Of a DNA stretch of 64,000 nt, positions 27,170 to 38,208 are shown one piece after another; positions within the stretch are counted from its first letter, which is position 1; the number at the start of each line of letters is the position of its first letter. The translations under genes were made by a program, and so were the position numbers. Origin of the DNA: Candidatus Opimibacter iunctus (GTDB lineage: Bacteria > Bacteroidota > Bacteroidia > Chitinophagales > Saprospiraceae); contig JADJVH010000005.1 of NCBI GenBank assembly GCA_016716665.1, forward strand, positions 347,166 through 411,165. The letters run 5' to 3'. A model generated the notes under the pieces. It did not search any database. It was given only the letters and a program-made list of their open reading frames with translations, and was not told the DNA's origin.

Positions 27170-29503
27170 CTACCAGGAGGCCTGAACGGAAAAAACAGGG
27201 ATAAGACCCAGTTGCTTTTGGGCGATGACCTCTTGTAGGAAGGGGTCATAATAATGATAAGCGATATTGGTCAGTCCGGCCAGGTTCTGGATGTCAAGGG
27301 AATATCGCCAGCGAACCTTTGCATAAGCGATAGTCCTTGAGATACCTGCATCGATCCGCTTATACAATGGCAGATGTAGATCATAGCAGCCAGGATATTG
27401 ATAAAAAGTGGTTTCCAGCATCTCCGAGGCCACCTCATCGATCTTCACTTCCCACAATCCTCCATTAAACAATCCGCGCAGGGAGAAATTCCATATCCTG
27501 TTTTTGCCGTTACGTTCCGTGATGATTTCTTTGGAAACGGAAATGTGGGTGGCAAATCCTCCATCATAACGCCCGGGTTGAAGTGCGTTTTTTATGTATC
27601 CGCGTCTGCTGTCATACACCGACTGATTAATACCAAATCTCCAGCCATTCGCCTGGTGGAAATCCCATCTTGCTTCGATCCCTTTTTGCCCGGATCGCCC
27701 GTCAGTTATAAATCCAAGAATATTGGTGCTAAAAGGGGAAAACGGATAGTCAGAAACATAGAGCGGAGCATCATCATCCAGCATCAGGACAGTCAGATCC
27801 CGCATTTTCTGATAATAAAGATTGAGTCCTATGTTATGGTTTTTCAACACCCAATCCCAACCAACCTCATAAGTCTCTGATACAAACTGAACTCTGGTTC
27901 CCTTGTGACTCGAGGTATAGAGCGGCTCTCCTCCGGAATGTCTCATGCCTGCAAAGATTGCATGGTGTTCATTTGGCGTCCATGCAAGTTTGGCACGGTA
28001 ACCCGGAATCCAGGTGTCATATTGAAAAGAGCGTTGTATCTCTCCACCCGCTTCTACCTTCCAGTCGGGTGCAAATTGAATAGCAGTATTGAGGTATGGC
28101 CGCAGCATGGACTCTTCATCGAAAGGGCTGAACGGATAATAATCTTCCTTGTACGACCGGTTAGTATACTCAAGGCCTGCATTAGAATGGATACGTGATG
28201 AATGCCTTATCGTCAGGTCGGCAAAAGAAGAGATGAGATGTACAGTACCATGCTGGTCAAAAGTTTCAGGCTCCGGACCAAACTGACCGGTTTTGAGATA
28301 GGATGTTTGATTAGTCGAATAGGCAAAGCCACTGCGTAAAAACAGTTTTTGGCTCAACGTCACATCATATCTGCCCCCTGCACCAAGGATATCATTATCA
28401 TAATCGATATCAAAGAAATCTTTGTAACGTTCCCTGTTTTCAGGAGGATCGACATGATCAAATTCATTGATACTATTGCCCGCCCATGCAAAGAATTTGA
28501 GCTTGTGCCTGGCTCCTTCGTTCCTGAAAGAAACTACGCCGTCATAAAAGTTGATTTTCTCTCCACCGAAGTCTGCACCCAGGTTGGTGAGTATCCCGGT
28601 GAAACTGTATCGCAGGTTAAAATCAAGAATACTATTGCTACCCAGAGATGCACCGCCCCCCATTTCTATACCCAATAATCCAGCCTTCGCTCTCCATTCA
28701 GGTCTTGCACTTTCATGCAGGTGCATGTCAATGGCAGCACCGCTGTTGGTATTGACAGAGAGTGGATTGACTCCCATATACACATCTGTAGAGCCGAGGG
28801 TTTGTGCGGAAAACATATTGACACCTCCACCATATTGCGTAGGCAGGTCAGACAGGGTGCCAGCATTGCTGGTATGATTGGGGTTCACGATTTCCAGTCC
28901 TTCGAGATACCAACTGTTGAATATGGGAGCCTGGCCGCGGGCAGAGAGCTGGTTAGCCTGGTCATTGAGTTGCACGATACCAGGCTGGCTATGGGCCATC
29001 CGCACCGGGTCTTCAAAATTGCCGGCGATCTGCAGCAGATCATCTGGTGTTATTGTTCGGATGAAAGAAGCAGGCTCTTTTTGCCTCGCGGTCACAGTGA
29101 TACCGGGCAGGTCAAAAGATGCTCTTTCTAAAAGATGCTCCAGGCGCTGGGTGGTATACCCATCCAGCATGATATCCGAAAGTTTATAATCTGTAAAACC
29201 CTCTGCTGTAAGATGTATATTAATACGTCCCGCTTTATCAGTCTGGAATTGATATCGGCCTGATTCACTTGTCAATCCTTCATATGCAATAGAGTCACCA
29301 AAGGAGATAATGACTTTGGCACTTACTACCGGCTGCCTCGAAAAGGCTTCAACGACCGTGCCTTCAACACCCTGTGCAATCAGTGCAGGTGAAGAGTGGT
29401 ATAGCAGGATGGCCAGCAAGAAGACCCTAAAAAAAGAATCCCTCCGTAAAGAGGGACTCCCGAGGATCATAATTTGTTGGTTTTTCGACTCAGATATTCT
29501 CAT
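27170..29503 (-). CDS. TonB-dependent outer-membrane receptor
   Basis: A 777-residue receptor. A signal peptide is followed by a carboxypeptidase-regulatory-like domain (GVEGTVVEAFSRQPVVSAKV, residues 45-125), a plug domain (DLLQIAGNFEDPVRMAHSQP and QLSARGQAPIFNSWYLEGLE) and a 22-strand-type barrel ending in an aromatic residue (FSVQASW). It imports an unknown ligand across the outer membrane. No SusD-type partner is adjacent, so a polysaccharide SusCD role is not supported. Start Met at 29503 or at 29470. It diverges from the S8 peptidase gene. A TATCTTTC box-like sequence lies about 25 bases upstream. Confidence 0.92.
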   Translation of the reverse strand: MRISESKNQQIMILGSPSLRRDSFFRVFLLAILLYHSSPALIAQGVEGTVVEAFSRQPVVSAKVIISFGDSIAYEGLTSESGRYQFQTDKAGRINIHLTAEGFTDYKLSDIMLDGYTTQRLEHLLERASFDLPGITVTARQKEPASFIRTITPDDLLQIAGNFEDPVRMAHSQPGIVQLNDQANQLSARGQAPIFNSWYLEGLEIVNPNHTSNAGTLSDLPTQYGGGVNMFSAQTLGSTDVYMGVNPLSVNTNSGAAIDMHLHESARPEWRAKAGLLGIEMGGGASLGSNSILDFNLRYSFTGILTNLGADFGGEKINFYDGVVSFRNEGARHKLKFFAWAGNSINEFDHVDPPENRERYKDFFDIDYDNDILGAGGRYDVTLSQKLFLRSGFAYSTNQTSYLKTGQFGPEPETFDQHGTVHLISSFADLTIRHSSRIHSNAGLEYTNRSYKEDYYPFSPFDEESMLRPYLNTAIQFAPDWKVEAGGEIQRSFQYDTWIPGYRAKLAWTPNEHHAIFAGMRHSGGEPLYTSSHKGTRVQFVSETYEVGWDWVLKNHNIGLNLYYQKMRDLTVLMLDDDAPLYVSDYPFSPFSTNILGFITDGRSGQKGIEARWDFHQANGWRFGINQSVYDSRRGYIKNALQPGRYDGGFATHISVSKEIITERNGKNRIWNFSLRGLFNGGLWEVKIDEVASEMLETTFYQYPGCYDLHLPLYKRIDAGISRTIAYAKVRWRYSLDIQNLAGLTNIAYHYYDPFLQEVIAQKQLGLIPVFSVQASW

Positions 29504-29619
29504 CGAAAAATCTTATGTATCTGGACGAAAGATAGATGAATTTATATTTTCCAAAGGAAAAATAAATTTCAACGCCTATTGCATAAGGCCCTTGGTCAGG
29601 AAGAGTGATGACGAACACA

Positions 29620-29682
29620 GTCCTTACTGCCCATTTTTCTCTATGCTCTGTGCGCTATGGGCTACGCTATTTTGTACTTTTA
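29620..29682 (+). promoter_or_regulatory. 7-bp tract and TACTTTTA -7-like box before the S8 gene
   Basis: Degenerate 7-mers (CTCTATG family, 29639-29672) are followed by TACTTTTA at 29675-29682, a 7/8 match to TAnnTTTG that ends 5 bases before the start at 29688. Confidence 0.4.
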
Positions 29683-29687
29683 GCATC

Positions 29688-32600
29688 ATGAAACACTTCC
29701 GGCATCTCCGGTTTATCAGCCTGCCAATACTTATACTATGGATGGCATCAACCATGACAGGTCAGCAAAATATTTCTTTCAAGACCGGTGATTACATGCT
29801 CATTCCGATTAAGGGTGGAGTTCGCCAGAGCAATTCTATTCAGTACTTGTTCTATCAGGCCGATCACGTCCTCTCTTTTGAAGAAAGGAATAAGTTAAAG
29901 AAAGAAGGAACGGAGATCCTCTATGCCCTGCACAATCACCTTTATTGGGTCAGGGTGACCAAGGCACAGGATGAAATCTCTTCAGCAAAACTTTTTAACA
30001 TCAACCCGGCTTACAAGTTAGGCGTCGACCTGTCATCACGCAGTAGTGACAATCGGTACAGACTCACTATAGCACCGGGCATGCAACGGGACGAACTCAA
30101 TGCATGGGCTGCGCTCAATCAAATCAAAGTCCTTGACACAAGGATGTATGCTTATGGTTTTATAGATGTAGAGGCACAGGATGGCACATCTGATATCCTC
30201 GTGAATACACCATGGGTATCTTTTATCGGAAGCATACCTCATGACGAAGAAGTAAACTATCGCGCACATCATGGCGAACGCGGGTGGGGACTTACGTCTA
30301 CACTCACCAGAGGCCTCAATGGCTCCGGAGTGACAATTGGTATCGGAGATGGGGGAAGGCTCAATCTACATGATGACCTCAAGACTTCCATTATTGACTT
30401 GTCAAGCTATGCTCAAAGTGAACATGCCACACAGGTATCGGGTATTGTGACAGGTGCAGGGTTGATCGATCCGTTTTATGGGTATGGCTACGCCCCAAAA
30501 GCAAATGTCATCCTTCGCAATTTTTCAGATATCCTGTGGGATGCGCCCCAATACATCAATGATTTCGGCTTGAGCCTCACCAACAATTCCTATGGCACCA
30601 GCCTTGACGACTGTGTCTACTTTGGAGACTATGACGGTACGAGTGCCGGATTGGATGCTATGATTACAGCACATCCGCAGTTGCTGCACGTTTTTGCGGC
30701 AGCCAATTCAGGTGGTATGACTTGCAGTCCATACCCGGTGCGATATGCCACACTCGCCGGCGGATATCAACCGGCAAAGAATGTACTCACTGCAGGAGCA
30801 GTCACCAACGACGATGCCAATGCAGGTTTTTCAAGCAGAGGACCCGCAGATGACGGACGCCTCAAACCAGAAGTCGTAGCCTATGGAGCAGGAAGGTTTA
30901 CGACCACCAATAATCACCAGTATGGCAGTAACAGCGGCACCAGTTTTTCATCACCGGCCACCTCAGGCATTGCTACATTGCTATATCAACGATATCGCCA
31001 GCTCCATGCGGATAGCCTGCCGGATGCTGCACTGATCAAGAATGTGATCTGCAATGCCGCTGAGGACCTGGGCAATACAGGACCTGACTACACCTATGGC
31101 TTTGGCAGGATCAATGGTGTGCGCGCAGCGGAGATCCTCGAGTCTGGACATTATACATCTGTCAATGTTGACCAGGGCAACACCATTACAAAGGCTATGA
31201 CCATACCATCGGGCACAGGGTTGGTCGATGTCATGCTCATGTGGTCAGATCCTGCATCAGCTCCATTCGAAACGGTGACGCTCGTCAACGATCTCGAACT
31301 GACGGTCATCACGCCTGCCGGAGATACAGTTAAGCCCTGGAAACTCAATTACACTCCATCAGGGGTTGCCAATGCAGCAGGCACCGGCGCTGATCATATC
31401 AACAATTACGAACAAGTCACCATCTCAACACCTGTCAGTGGTACGTATACCCTTGTAGTCAAAGGATACCAGGTACCTATGGGCCCACAAAAGGCATGGC
31501 TTTCATGGGATGTGTGCCTGGCCGGCATCACAGTGCAAGGACCTATCGGAGGCGAGGTATACAAACCTGGTAATCCCGCCGCACCTAATGACAAGCAGTA
31601 TGTCAGATGGGATGCATTTGGCACAGGGGCTTCAACTTTTACCGCAGAATACAGCACCAATGGCGGCACCACATGGACGACCATCGCATCTGCTATTCCC
31701 GCAAACCGGCGCTACCAGGAATGGTTCCCTCCCAATGTGCCAACGGATCAGTTGAAGGCTCGTGTCACAGCCACAAATGGTATGCAGGATGTCTCCGATC
31801 AAAATGCAGTGATCATGGCTGCGCCTGGCTCGCTCACTGTGCCTACTCCATGTAGAGGATATGTGCAGCCAAGCTGGAGCGCGGTCCCCGGAGCAAGTTA
31901 TTACAGGGTCTTTACGATCAAGGATGAAATCCTCACAGCAATAGACACCACCTCAGGCACGTCCATTGTACTTGATGATTTTCCTCCGGATACTGCAGTC
32001 TGGGTGACGGTATCCGGAGTGTTTGCTTCAGGTGTCAATGGTCTCCGTGCACGTGCAGTACTTGTGACAGCAAATGGAGGAAACAATTGCTCATGGAGTA
32101 ATGACCTGCGACTTGATTCTCTGGTAGCTTTGACTTCAGGGAGAATACTCACGTCTACAGCACTTACATCCACGGAGCCTGTGACTGTGCGGATCACCAA
32201 TGCAGGCACCACAAACGCTTCCGGATTTACAATGTCCTATTTGCTCAATAGCAATCCTGTTTTTTCACAAACTTTCCCGGGTACTATCAATGCAGGTACT
32301 GGACAGGATTTTACATTTACCAAACTGGCTGACCTCGCTGCCACACAGGCACCTACACGCTCAAGGTATGGGTGACCTACGCTGCTGATCCTTTACATCA
32401 AAATGATACGATCACAACGATCATACGTCATCTTCCAAATCCCGCCCTCACATTGCCATGGACTGAAGATTTTGATGCCATCCCGGATGCAACTATTATC
32501 ACAAGTAGTACGGGGCTGCCACAACTCGATGCATGGGATGCTTACCTGCAAGCAAATGCCAGGGTAAGGTCATTTGCCGGCGAACCCTTCACGCACTCAG

Positions 32601-35452
32601 GTGACAGGGCGATCACAGTGGATGCTATTCGTACCGGATCAAGCAAAACTGCCAATCTGACCCTCACCCTGAATCTTGATAACTATACCGTCAGTAATGA
32701 TGATGTCAGGCTGAGTCTCTATGTCATGCATCATGAGATCATTACAGAGAGTAATACTAATGAAGCGATTTATATCCGGGGCGATGACAATGATCCGTAT
32801 GTACTGCTGGCCAATATGTCCAATGATGCATCCGTCAGAGGCCAATGGCAATACCTTTCAGGCCTTCAGCTCTCTACGGCGCTGGCCAATGCAGGACAGG
32901 ATTTTAGTTCATCCTCCCAGATTAAGTTTACTGCCGGCGTCTATGCTTCAGCCGGCCAGCTCAATAGTGAAGATGGCCAGACCATAGATGACCTCTCCAT
33001 TGATTTGGTACAAAAGGATATTAAAGTCAGTGCGATACTGCAACCTGTGCCGATCGCATGCGACCTGGGTGTCGACACTATAAAAATCAGCATTGTCAAT
33101 ACCTCCTTACTCGCTGTGACCAATACGACTGCCTATTACAAGCTCAATAATGGCACCACGTACTCAACATTTGTTGGAACAGTACCAGCAGCCACTACCA
33201 TTATAGCATCACTCCTTCCACCAGCTGATTTTTCTGCGCCTGGAACCTATGATCTCAGGGTATGGGTCAATAGCGCAGATGATGATTTTCATTCCAATGA
33301 CACGATCAGGATGCAGGTATTACACACCCCTCTGGTCAATACCTATCCTTATGTGGAAGGATTTGAACTGGACAATGGTGGATACGTGACCGGTGGAATA
33401 AAATCATCCTGGGCCTATGGTGTGCCTGGCAAACAAGTAATGTCAAGAGGTGCTGAAGGGCAAAAGATATGGACTACGTCACTCTATGGTACACACAATG
33501 CAGATGAGACATCCTATCTCTACTCACCGTGCTTTGATATCACAGGCCTCGTACAACCTTACCTTTCTTTTGCATTGCAATACCAACTGGAGACAGGTTA
33601 TGACTATGCCTGGGTAGAATACAGGACAGGGAGCAGCAATACATGGACAAAATTAGGGACACAGGGTTCTGGTGTCAACTGGTATAATAATGCGGGAAAT
33701 CAATGGAATGGAGAACTATCGAAATGGACTACCACAGGAAATGCTATTCCGGTGACGAATACAACAGTACAGTTCAGATGGGTGCTGCAGAGTGATGTTG
33801 GTGTAGAAGAAGAAGGGATGGCAATCGATCAGGTCACGGTGTATGACCGTAAGCCATTATACACAGGAGCAAACATGCAATGGACGGTGCCGGTATCAGG
33901 CAATAACTGGGTCCATGTTGATCAGGCAGGGCAAAGAGTGTTTAGCATCAATCCCCAGGGCCAGGATCTCGGTGATGTCACCATATCAATCTTTAAGTCG
34001 GCAAACAATTTTCACCTTTCGGATAGCCTTTATCTGCTTTCGCGCAATTGGGTAGTGACCAGTACTATACCACCGGCAAGTGAAATAAATATGCGGGCTT
34101 ATTTCTTAAAAGACGAAGCAACTAATCTTATCAATGCGACCGGTTGCCCTCAATGTGTAGGTGCAAGGGATGGTTTCGACCTGGCAGCCTTGCGTTATAC
34201 CGGCGCCAATGAAGACGGTAGTTATAGCAATGATATCCCTGCGCAAGTGACAACGTATGCTTTGGATTCAACAGCGATCATCCCTTTTGACAACGGGTAC
34301 TATGCTGAGTGGAGTACCTCAGGATTGTCAGAATGGTGGATGACGTCATCCGTAACTAAATGGGCAGGCTCTCTCGAAAGACAGATCAGCAGCGCGTATG
34401 ATGATGCCGAAGAGCATCCGGATAATGGTGCAGTCAATCCGGTGAGGGAGACACTGACCCTCACCGAACATGATGGCTCGCAAAGAATTGGATGGCGATT
34501 CAAGAACATCACGATTCCGCAAGGAAGCTATATTTCGTCCGCACGCTTGCAGTGGACTTCAAAAAGCACTTCTTCTTCGGCAGCTTACTGGACGCTTCAA
34601 TCAGAGTTGGTTGCGGATGCAGCTTCCTTCATCACCTCAAAGTATAATATCTCTCTGCGGCCACGATCAGCGCAGGTTGTTCAATGGGAGCCTGCATCAT
34701 GGCTTTCGGTTGGAACCATTTATCAATCCCCCGATATCAGGCATCTCATCCAGCAGGTAGTGGACCAATCCTCCTGGGTCAATGGCAATGATATGGTGCT
34801 GACCTTGAAAGGAAGCGGCCTCAGGGATGCCTGGAGTTATGATGGGGATCCACTCAAAGGCGCGAAGTTGGTGCTCACCTATGATACAATTTGCTCCTCC
34901 ACGGGGATATGTTATGTGGATAAGGATGCGACAGGCTTGCAGGATGGCTCTTCATGGACAGATGCCTATCGTTCGCTGGAGCAGGCACTGGATCGGGCCG
35001 CTCATTGTCCCGGAGTCGCACAGATCTGGATCGCAGGAGGTACATATTCACCATATGCCGAGGTCAGCAGGAATAACGGGTATAGCATTCCTCCGGGAGT
35101 AAGTATTTACGGAGGATTTGAAGGTACTGAGACGGCAGTGGAGCAGCGGGTCTATGGGGCTTTCCCAACTATCCTTACGGGAGATATTGGTATCTCCGGG
35201 GTTTCTACAGACAACCTCTATCACGTCCTGACCATGCAGGCCGGGATGACAGGGTCACTGATTGATGGGATCACCATCAGGGATGGGCTGGCCAATGGGG
35301 TTACAGTCGACCTCCAGAGGGGAAGTGGCCTGAACAACCTGGGAAGCATTGTCACTCAGCAGGTTACGATTCAGGCTTGCTCAGCTCCTGCAGTCTACAA
35401 TAGTCCAGGGTCAAGCCTGACCACTGGCAGCCTGTTGGAAGTAAAGCAATAA
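29688..35452 (+). CDS. Large secreted S8 (subtilisin-like) peptidase, frame broken once
   Basis: A subtilase of about 1,920 residues once one base is restored near 32340. The first frame ends at 32375 and the second starts reading HTGTYTLKVWVTYAADP, continuing the same CARDB-like domain. Signal peptide MKHFRHLRFISLPILILWMA, then the catalytic triad: Asp221 (IGIGDGG), His246 (EHATQVSG) and Ser419 (GTSFSSPAT). Then come a jelly-roll domain with VNDLELTVITPAGDTV, CARDB-like domains, a MAM/choice-of-anchor-type domain (FEGFELDNGG region), a DNRLRE-like domain and a right-handed beta-helix (KDATGLQDGSSWTDAYRSLE). No clear T9SS sorting domain is seen at the end. Probably exported or cell-surface. 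Confidence 0.88.
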
Positions 35453-35564
35453 ACTTCTTTTTAGGCATATTTTTTTACGGAACAACCTTTGCTGCTGTAT
35501 GTCTAAAGTGTTGGCAGCACAAAAATAATATATTACATATAATCATTATATGTGAGCAAATCAA

Positions 35565-35572
35565 TACATTTG
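35565..35572 (+). promoter_or_regulatory. Possible -7 box TACATTTG before the carboxypeptidase gene
   Basis: A perfect TAnnTTTG match 100 bases before the ATG at 35672, in an AT-rich region. It also supports the later start, since the open frame beginning at 35552 would start inside the promoter. No -33 match is seen. Confidence 0.45.
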
Positions 35573-35671
35573 CTACCTATTAGGTCCGGAAGGCTCAAAA
35601 GGGGACTTCTGGCTATGGGTATATTTCTAACTTTGCAGGCGCTTATAGCACCTTACCGATTTATTGATCCT

Positions 35672-38047
35672 ATGTACATGCTCAGAATCTTCATTCTCTT
35701 GTCCTTTTTTTGCCTCATACAGGCAGCTGGGGCGCAGTCCGTTCTATCCAGGGTGACGTTTCCAATCGATGAAACACAGACCAGGAGTGACCTGGCCAAG
35801 GCAGGAATAGACCTGACCCACGGACATGGCGCGACCAGAAATGCATTCACCACCGAAATACAAGATTTTCAACTCAAGCGCTTTGATCAGCTCGGCATCC
35901 GCTACACCGTAGATATTCCAAATCTTTCCGTTTATCGCAAAGAAGCTGCCCAGCAGCCACGCCGTGAAAATTTCCTCGATTGCCAGGATCATACATTTGA
36001 TGAGGTCATTCCAAAGAATTTTGAATTAGGCAATGTCGGTGGTTATTTCTCTACCCCGGAAATTCTTGACCAGCTGGACATCATGGCCTTTTTGTATCCA
36101 AACCTGATCTCTGTAAGAAAGCCGATCGGCAATTACAAGACATGGCAAAACAACAGCATCTTCTGGGTAAAAATATCTGATCAACCAGAAGTGGATGAAA
36201 ACGAACCTGAAATCCTCTACACCGGGCTCCATCATGCACGCGAGTTTATCAGTATCAGCCAGACGATATACTACATGTGGTACCTGCTGGAAAACTATGA
36301 CAAAGACCCGTTGATCAAGCAAATCCTTGATCACACCGAATTGTACTTTGTTCCTGTCGTCAATCCTGATGGATTAAACTATAATGTTGGCGGCTATGAT
36401 GCAGGTAATGATGCCTTCACCCGCAATCATCGCAAGAACTGCCGGGACAACGATAATGATGGGATTTTTAACCCTGAATTTGATGGCGTAGACCTCAACC
36501 GTAATTACGGATATGAATGGGGACATGATGAAGAAGGATCCTCAAGTTTTGAAGGTAGTGATACCTACCGTGGCCCAGCTCCTTTCTCTGAGCCTGAGAC
36601 ACAGGCCATGGCGTATTTCTGCAATTCGCATGACTTCAAACTTGCCCTTAACTACCATTCCTATGGTGACCTTTTAGTCTATCCTTGGGGATTTAGTGAT
36701 TCAGTTACACCTGATTCCACCTTGTTCAGCAATTATGGTGAATTGATCACCGAACTCAATCGATTTGTATATGGTACGGGTACCCAGACAGTTGGCTATA
36801 TCACAAATGGGGATTCGGATGACTGGATGTATGGCGAGAAGGGGATCTTTGCGATGACACCTGAAGTAGGTGATCCCGATGATGGATTCTATCCGATCCG
36901 TGAGCGCATCATCCCGCTCTGCCAGTCTACATTGCAGATGAATTTGCTTTCGGCCAGATTAGTCAATTCCCTGGTTGAAATCACAGACGAAACACCACGG
37001 TTTATTCAGCCTGGTGTCAATCCCCTGGATCTCGGTTTCAGTCGCTATGGATTGCTCGAAGGGGAAGTAGCTGTTTCCTTCAATGCGCTCAGTCCGCATA
37101 TCTCAAATGTGCCATCACCTTTCATCCTTGATCTCGCAAAGTTTGAACCGCACGAAAGAAATCTTTCCTTTACGGTGGATAACCAGATCGCTTATGGCAC
37201 TTCAGCACAAATCGAAATCGTAACCCAGCAAGGCGATTATATCTTCAGGGATACACTCACCAAGATCAGGGCAGATTTTAAAACCCTCGTAGCCGATGAT
37301 GGCGATCTTTCCCAATGGGATACCAGCGCAGGCGAAAATTGGGGCGCAACCACCGAAACCTTTAAGACAGGTCCAATGTCTATCACGGATAGCCCTGTTG
37401 GGCCATATCTTCCAGATGCTCACCAGGCCATCATGTTGAACCAACAAATTGATCTCACACAGACTACTACAGCCTATGCGCAGTTCTGGGCCAAGTGGGA
37501 GATAGAAGACCACTATGACTATGTTGTATTCCAGGCCAGCACAGATGGCGAGTCATGGGAAAATCTCTGTGGTGAACAGTCAAAACTCGGATCACTTTTC
37601 CAGTTGTACGAAGAACCCCTCTACGACGGCAAGCAAGCCCATTGGGTCCTTGAGAACGTTGATCTGAGCTCCTATGTAGGTCAGGTTATACAGTTGCGTT
37701 TCCTTTTGGTTTCAGACGGTTTTGTACACCTGGATGGATTCTATTTTGACAATTTCAAAGTCATTACCATCAAGGAAGGCACTACTGCCACGACAGACAT
37801 AGATGCTTCTGCTTTTTCTGTGTTCCCTAATCCTGCGGGAAATTTCTTTACCGTCAGCATGCCTCAGATAGAGCAACCTGCCATCAAGGTTTTCAATGCA
37901 GTGGGTCGACTGGTCTATACGTCCAGAGAGATCACATCACTTGATCACATCATCCAGACGTCCTCATGGGCACCGGGTTTGTATCACTACCAGATATTGT
38001 CAGAAGGCACACCAGTGCATAGCGGCACGGTCAGCCTGGTTCGATAA
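35672..38047 (+). CDS. M14 zinc carboxypeptidase with T9SS sorting domain
   Basis: A secreted metallocarboxypeptidase of about 791 residues. ATG 35672 gives a clean signal peptide (MYMLRIFILLSFFCLIQAAG); a start at 35678 is equally possible. The zinc ligands are His188 and Glu191 in GLHHAREFIS and His329 in LNYHSYGDLL, with catalytic Glu398 in MTPEVGDPDDG; the substrate Arg/Asn region reads GVDLNRNYG. An immune-inhibitor-A-like/MAM domain follows (residues 560-690). The last 80 residues (FSVFPNPAGNFFTVSM to GTVSLVR) are a type A T9SS C-terminal domain, so it is exported by the type IX system. It would trim peptides, possibly together with the S8 peptidase upstream. Confidence 0.95.
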   Translation: MYMLRIFILLSFFCLIQAAGAQSVLSRVTFPIDETQTRSDLAKAGIDLTHGHGATRNAFTTEIQDFQLKRFDQLGIRYTVDIPNLSVYRKEAAQQPRRENFLDCQDHTFDEVIPKNFELGNVGGYFSTPEILDQLDIMAFLYPNLISVRKPIGNYKTWQNNSIFWVKISDQPEVDENEPEILYTGLHHAREFISISQTIYYMWYLLENYDKDPLIKQILDHTELYFVPVVNPDGLNYNVGGYDAGNDAFTRNHRKNCRDNDNDGIFNPEFDGVDLNRNYGYEWGHDEEGSSSFEGSDTYRGPAPFSEPETQAMAYFCNSHDFKLALNYHSYGDLLVYPWGFSDSVTPDSTLFSNYGELITELNRFVYGTGTQTVGYITNGDSDDWMYGEKGIFAMTPEVGDPDDGFYPIRERIIPLCQSTLQMNLLSARLVNSLVEITDETPRFIQPGVNPLDLGFSRYGLLEGEVAVSFNALSPHISNVPSPFILDLAKFEPHERNLSFTVDNQIAYGTSAQIEIVTQQGDYIFRDTLTKIRADFKTLVADDGDLSQWDTSAGENWGATTETFKTGPMSITDSPVGPYLPDAHQAIMLNQQIDLTQTTTAYAQFWAKWEIEDHYDYVVFQASTDGESWENLCGEQSKLGSLFQLYEEPLYDGKQAHWVLENVDLSSYVGQVIQLRFLLVSDGFVHLDGFYFDNFKVITIKEGTTATTDIDASAFSVFPNPAGNFFTVSMPQIEQPAIKVFNAVGRLVYTSREITSLDHIIQTSSWAPGLYHYQILSEGTPVHSGTVSLVR

Positions 38048-38208
38048 AGCTTTATGTCCTAACATTTCCGGATTCTTTCTGAATAGAAGGGACTGTATCT
38101 TCAGGTTATAGCTTCCCATAACTATTACCGATATTTGCAGTCCAATATCAACCACTGCTAAGTGGTGATTTCGGAAGGATACGTTTTAATACATAAACAC
38201 GCAGGAAC

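Noticed and set aside
27170..29503. TonB receptor as a SusC of a polysaccharide utilisation locus
   Set aside because: No SusD gene, glycoside hydrolase or sensor is adjacent; neighbours are a DUF4870 protein and peptidases.
35552..35671. N-terminal extension of the carboxypeptidase from a GTG at 35552
   Set aside because: It would place 40 extra residues before an obvious signal peptide and overlaps a promoter-like box.
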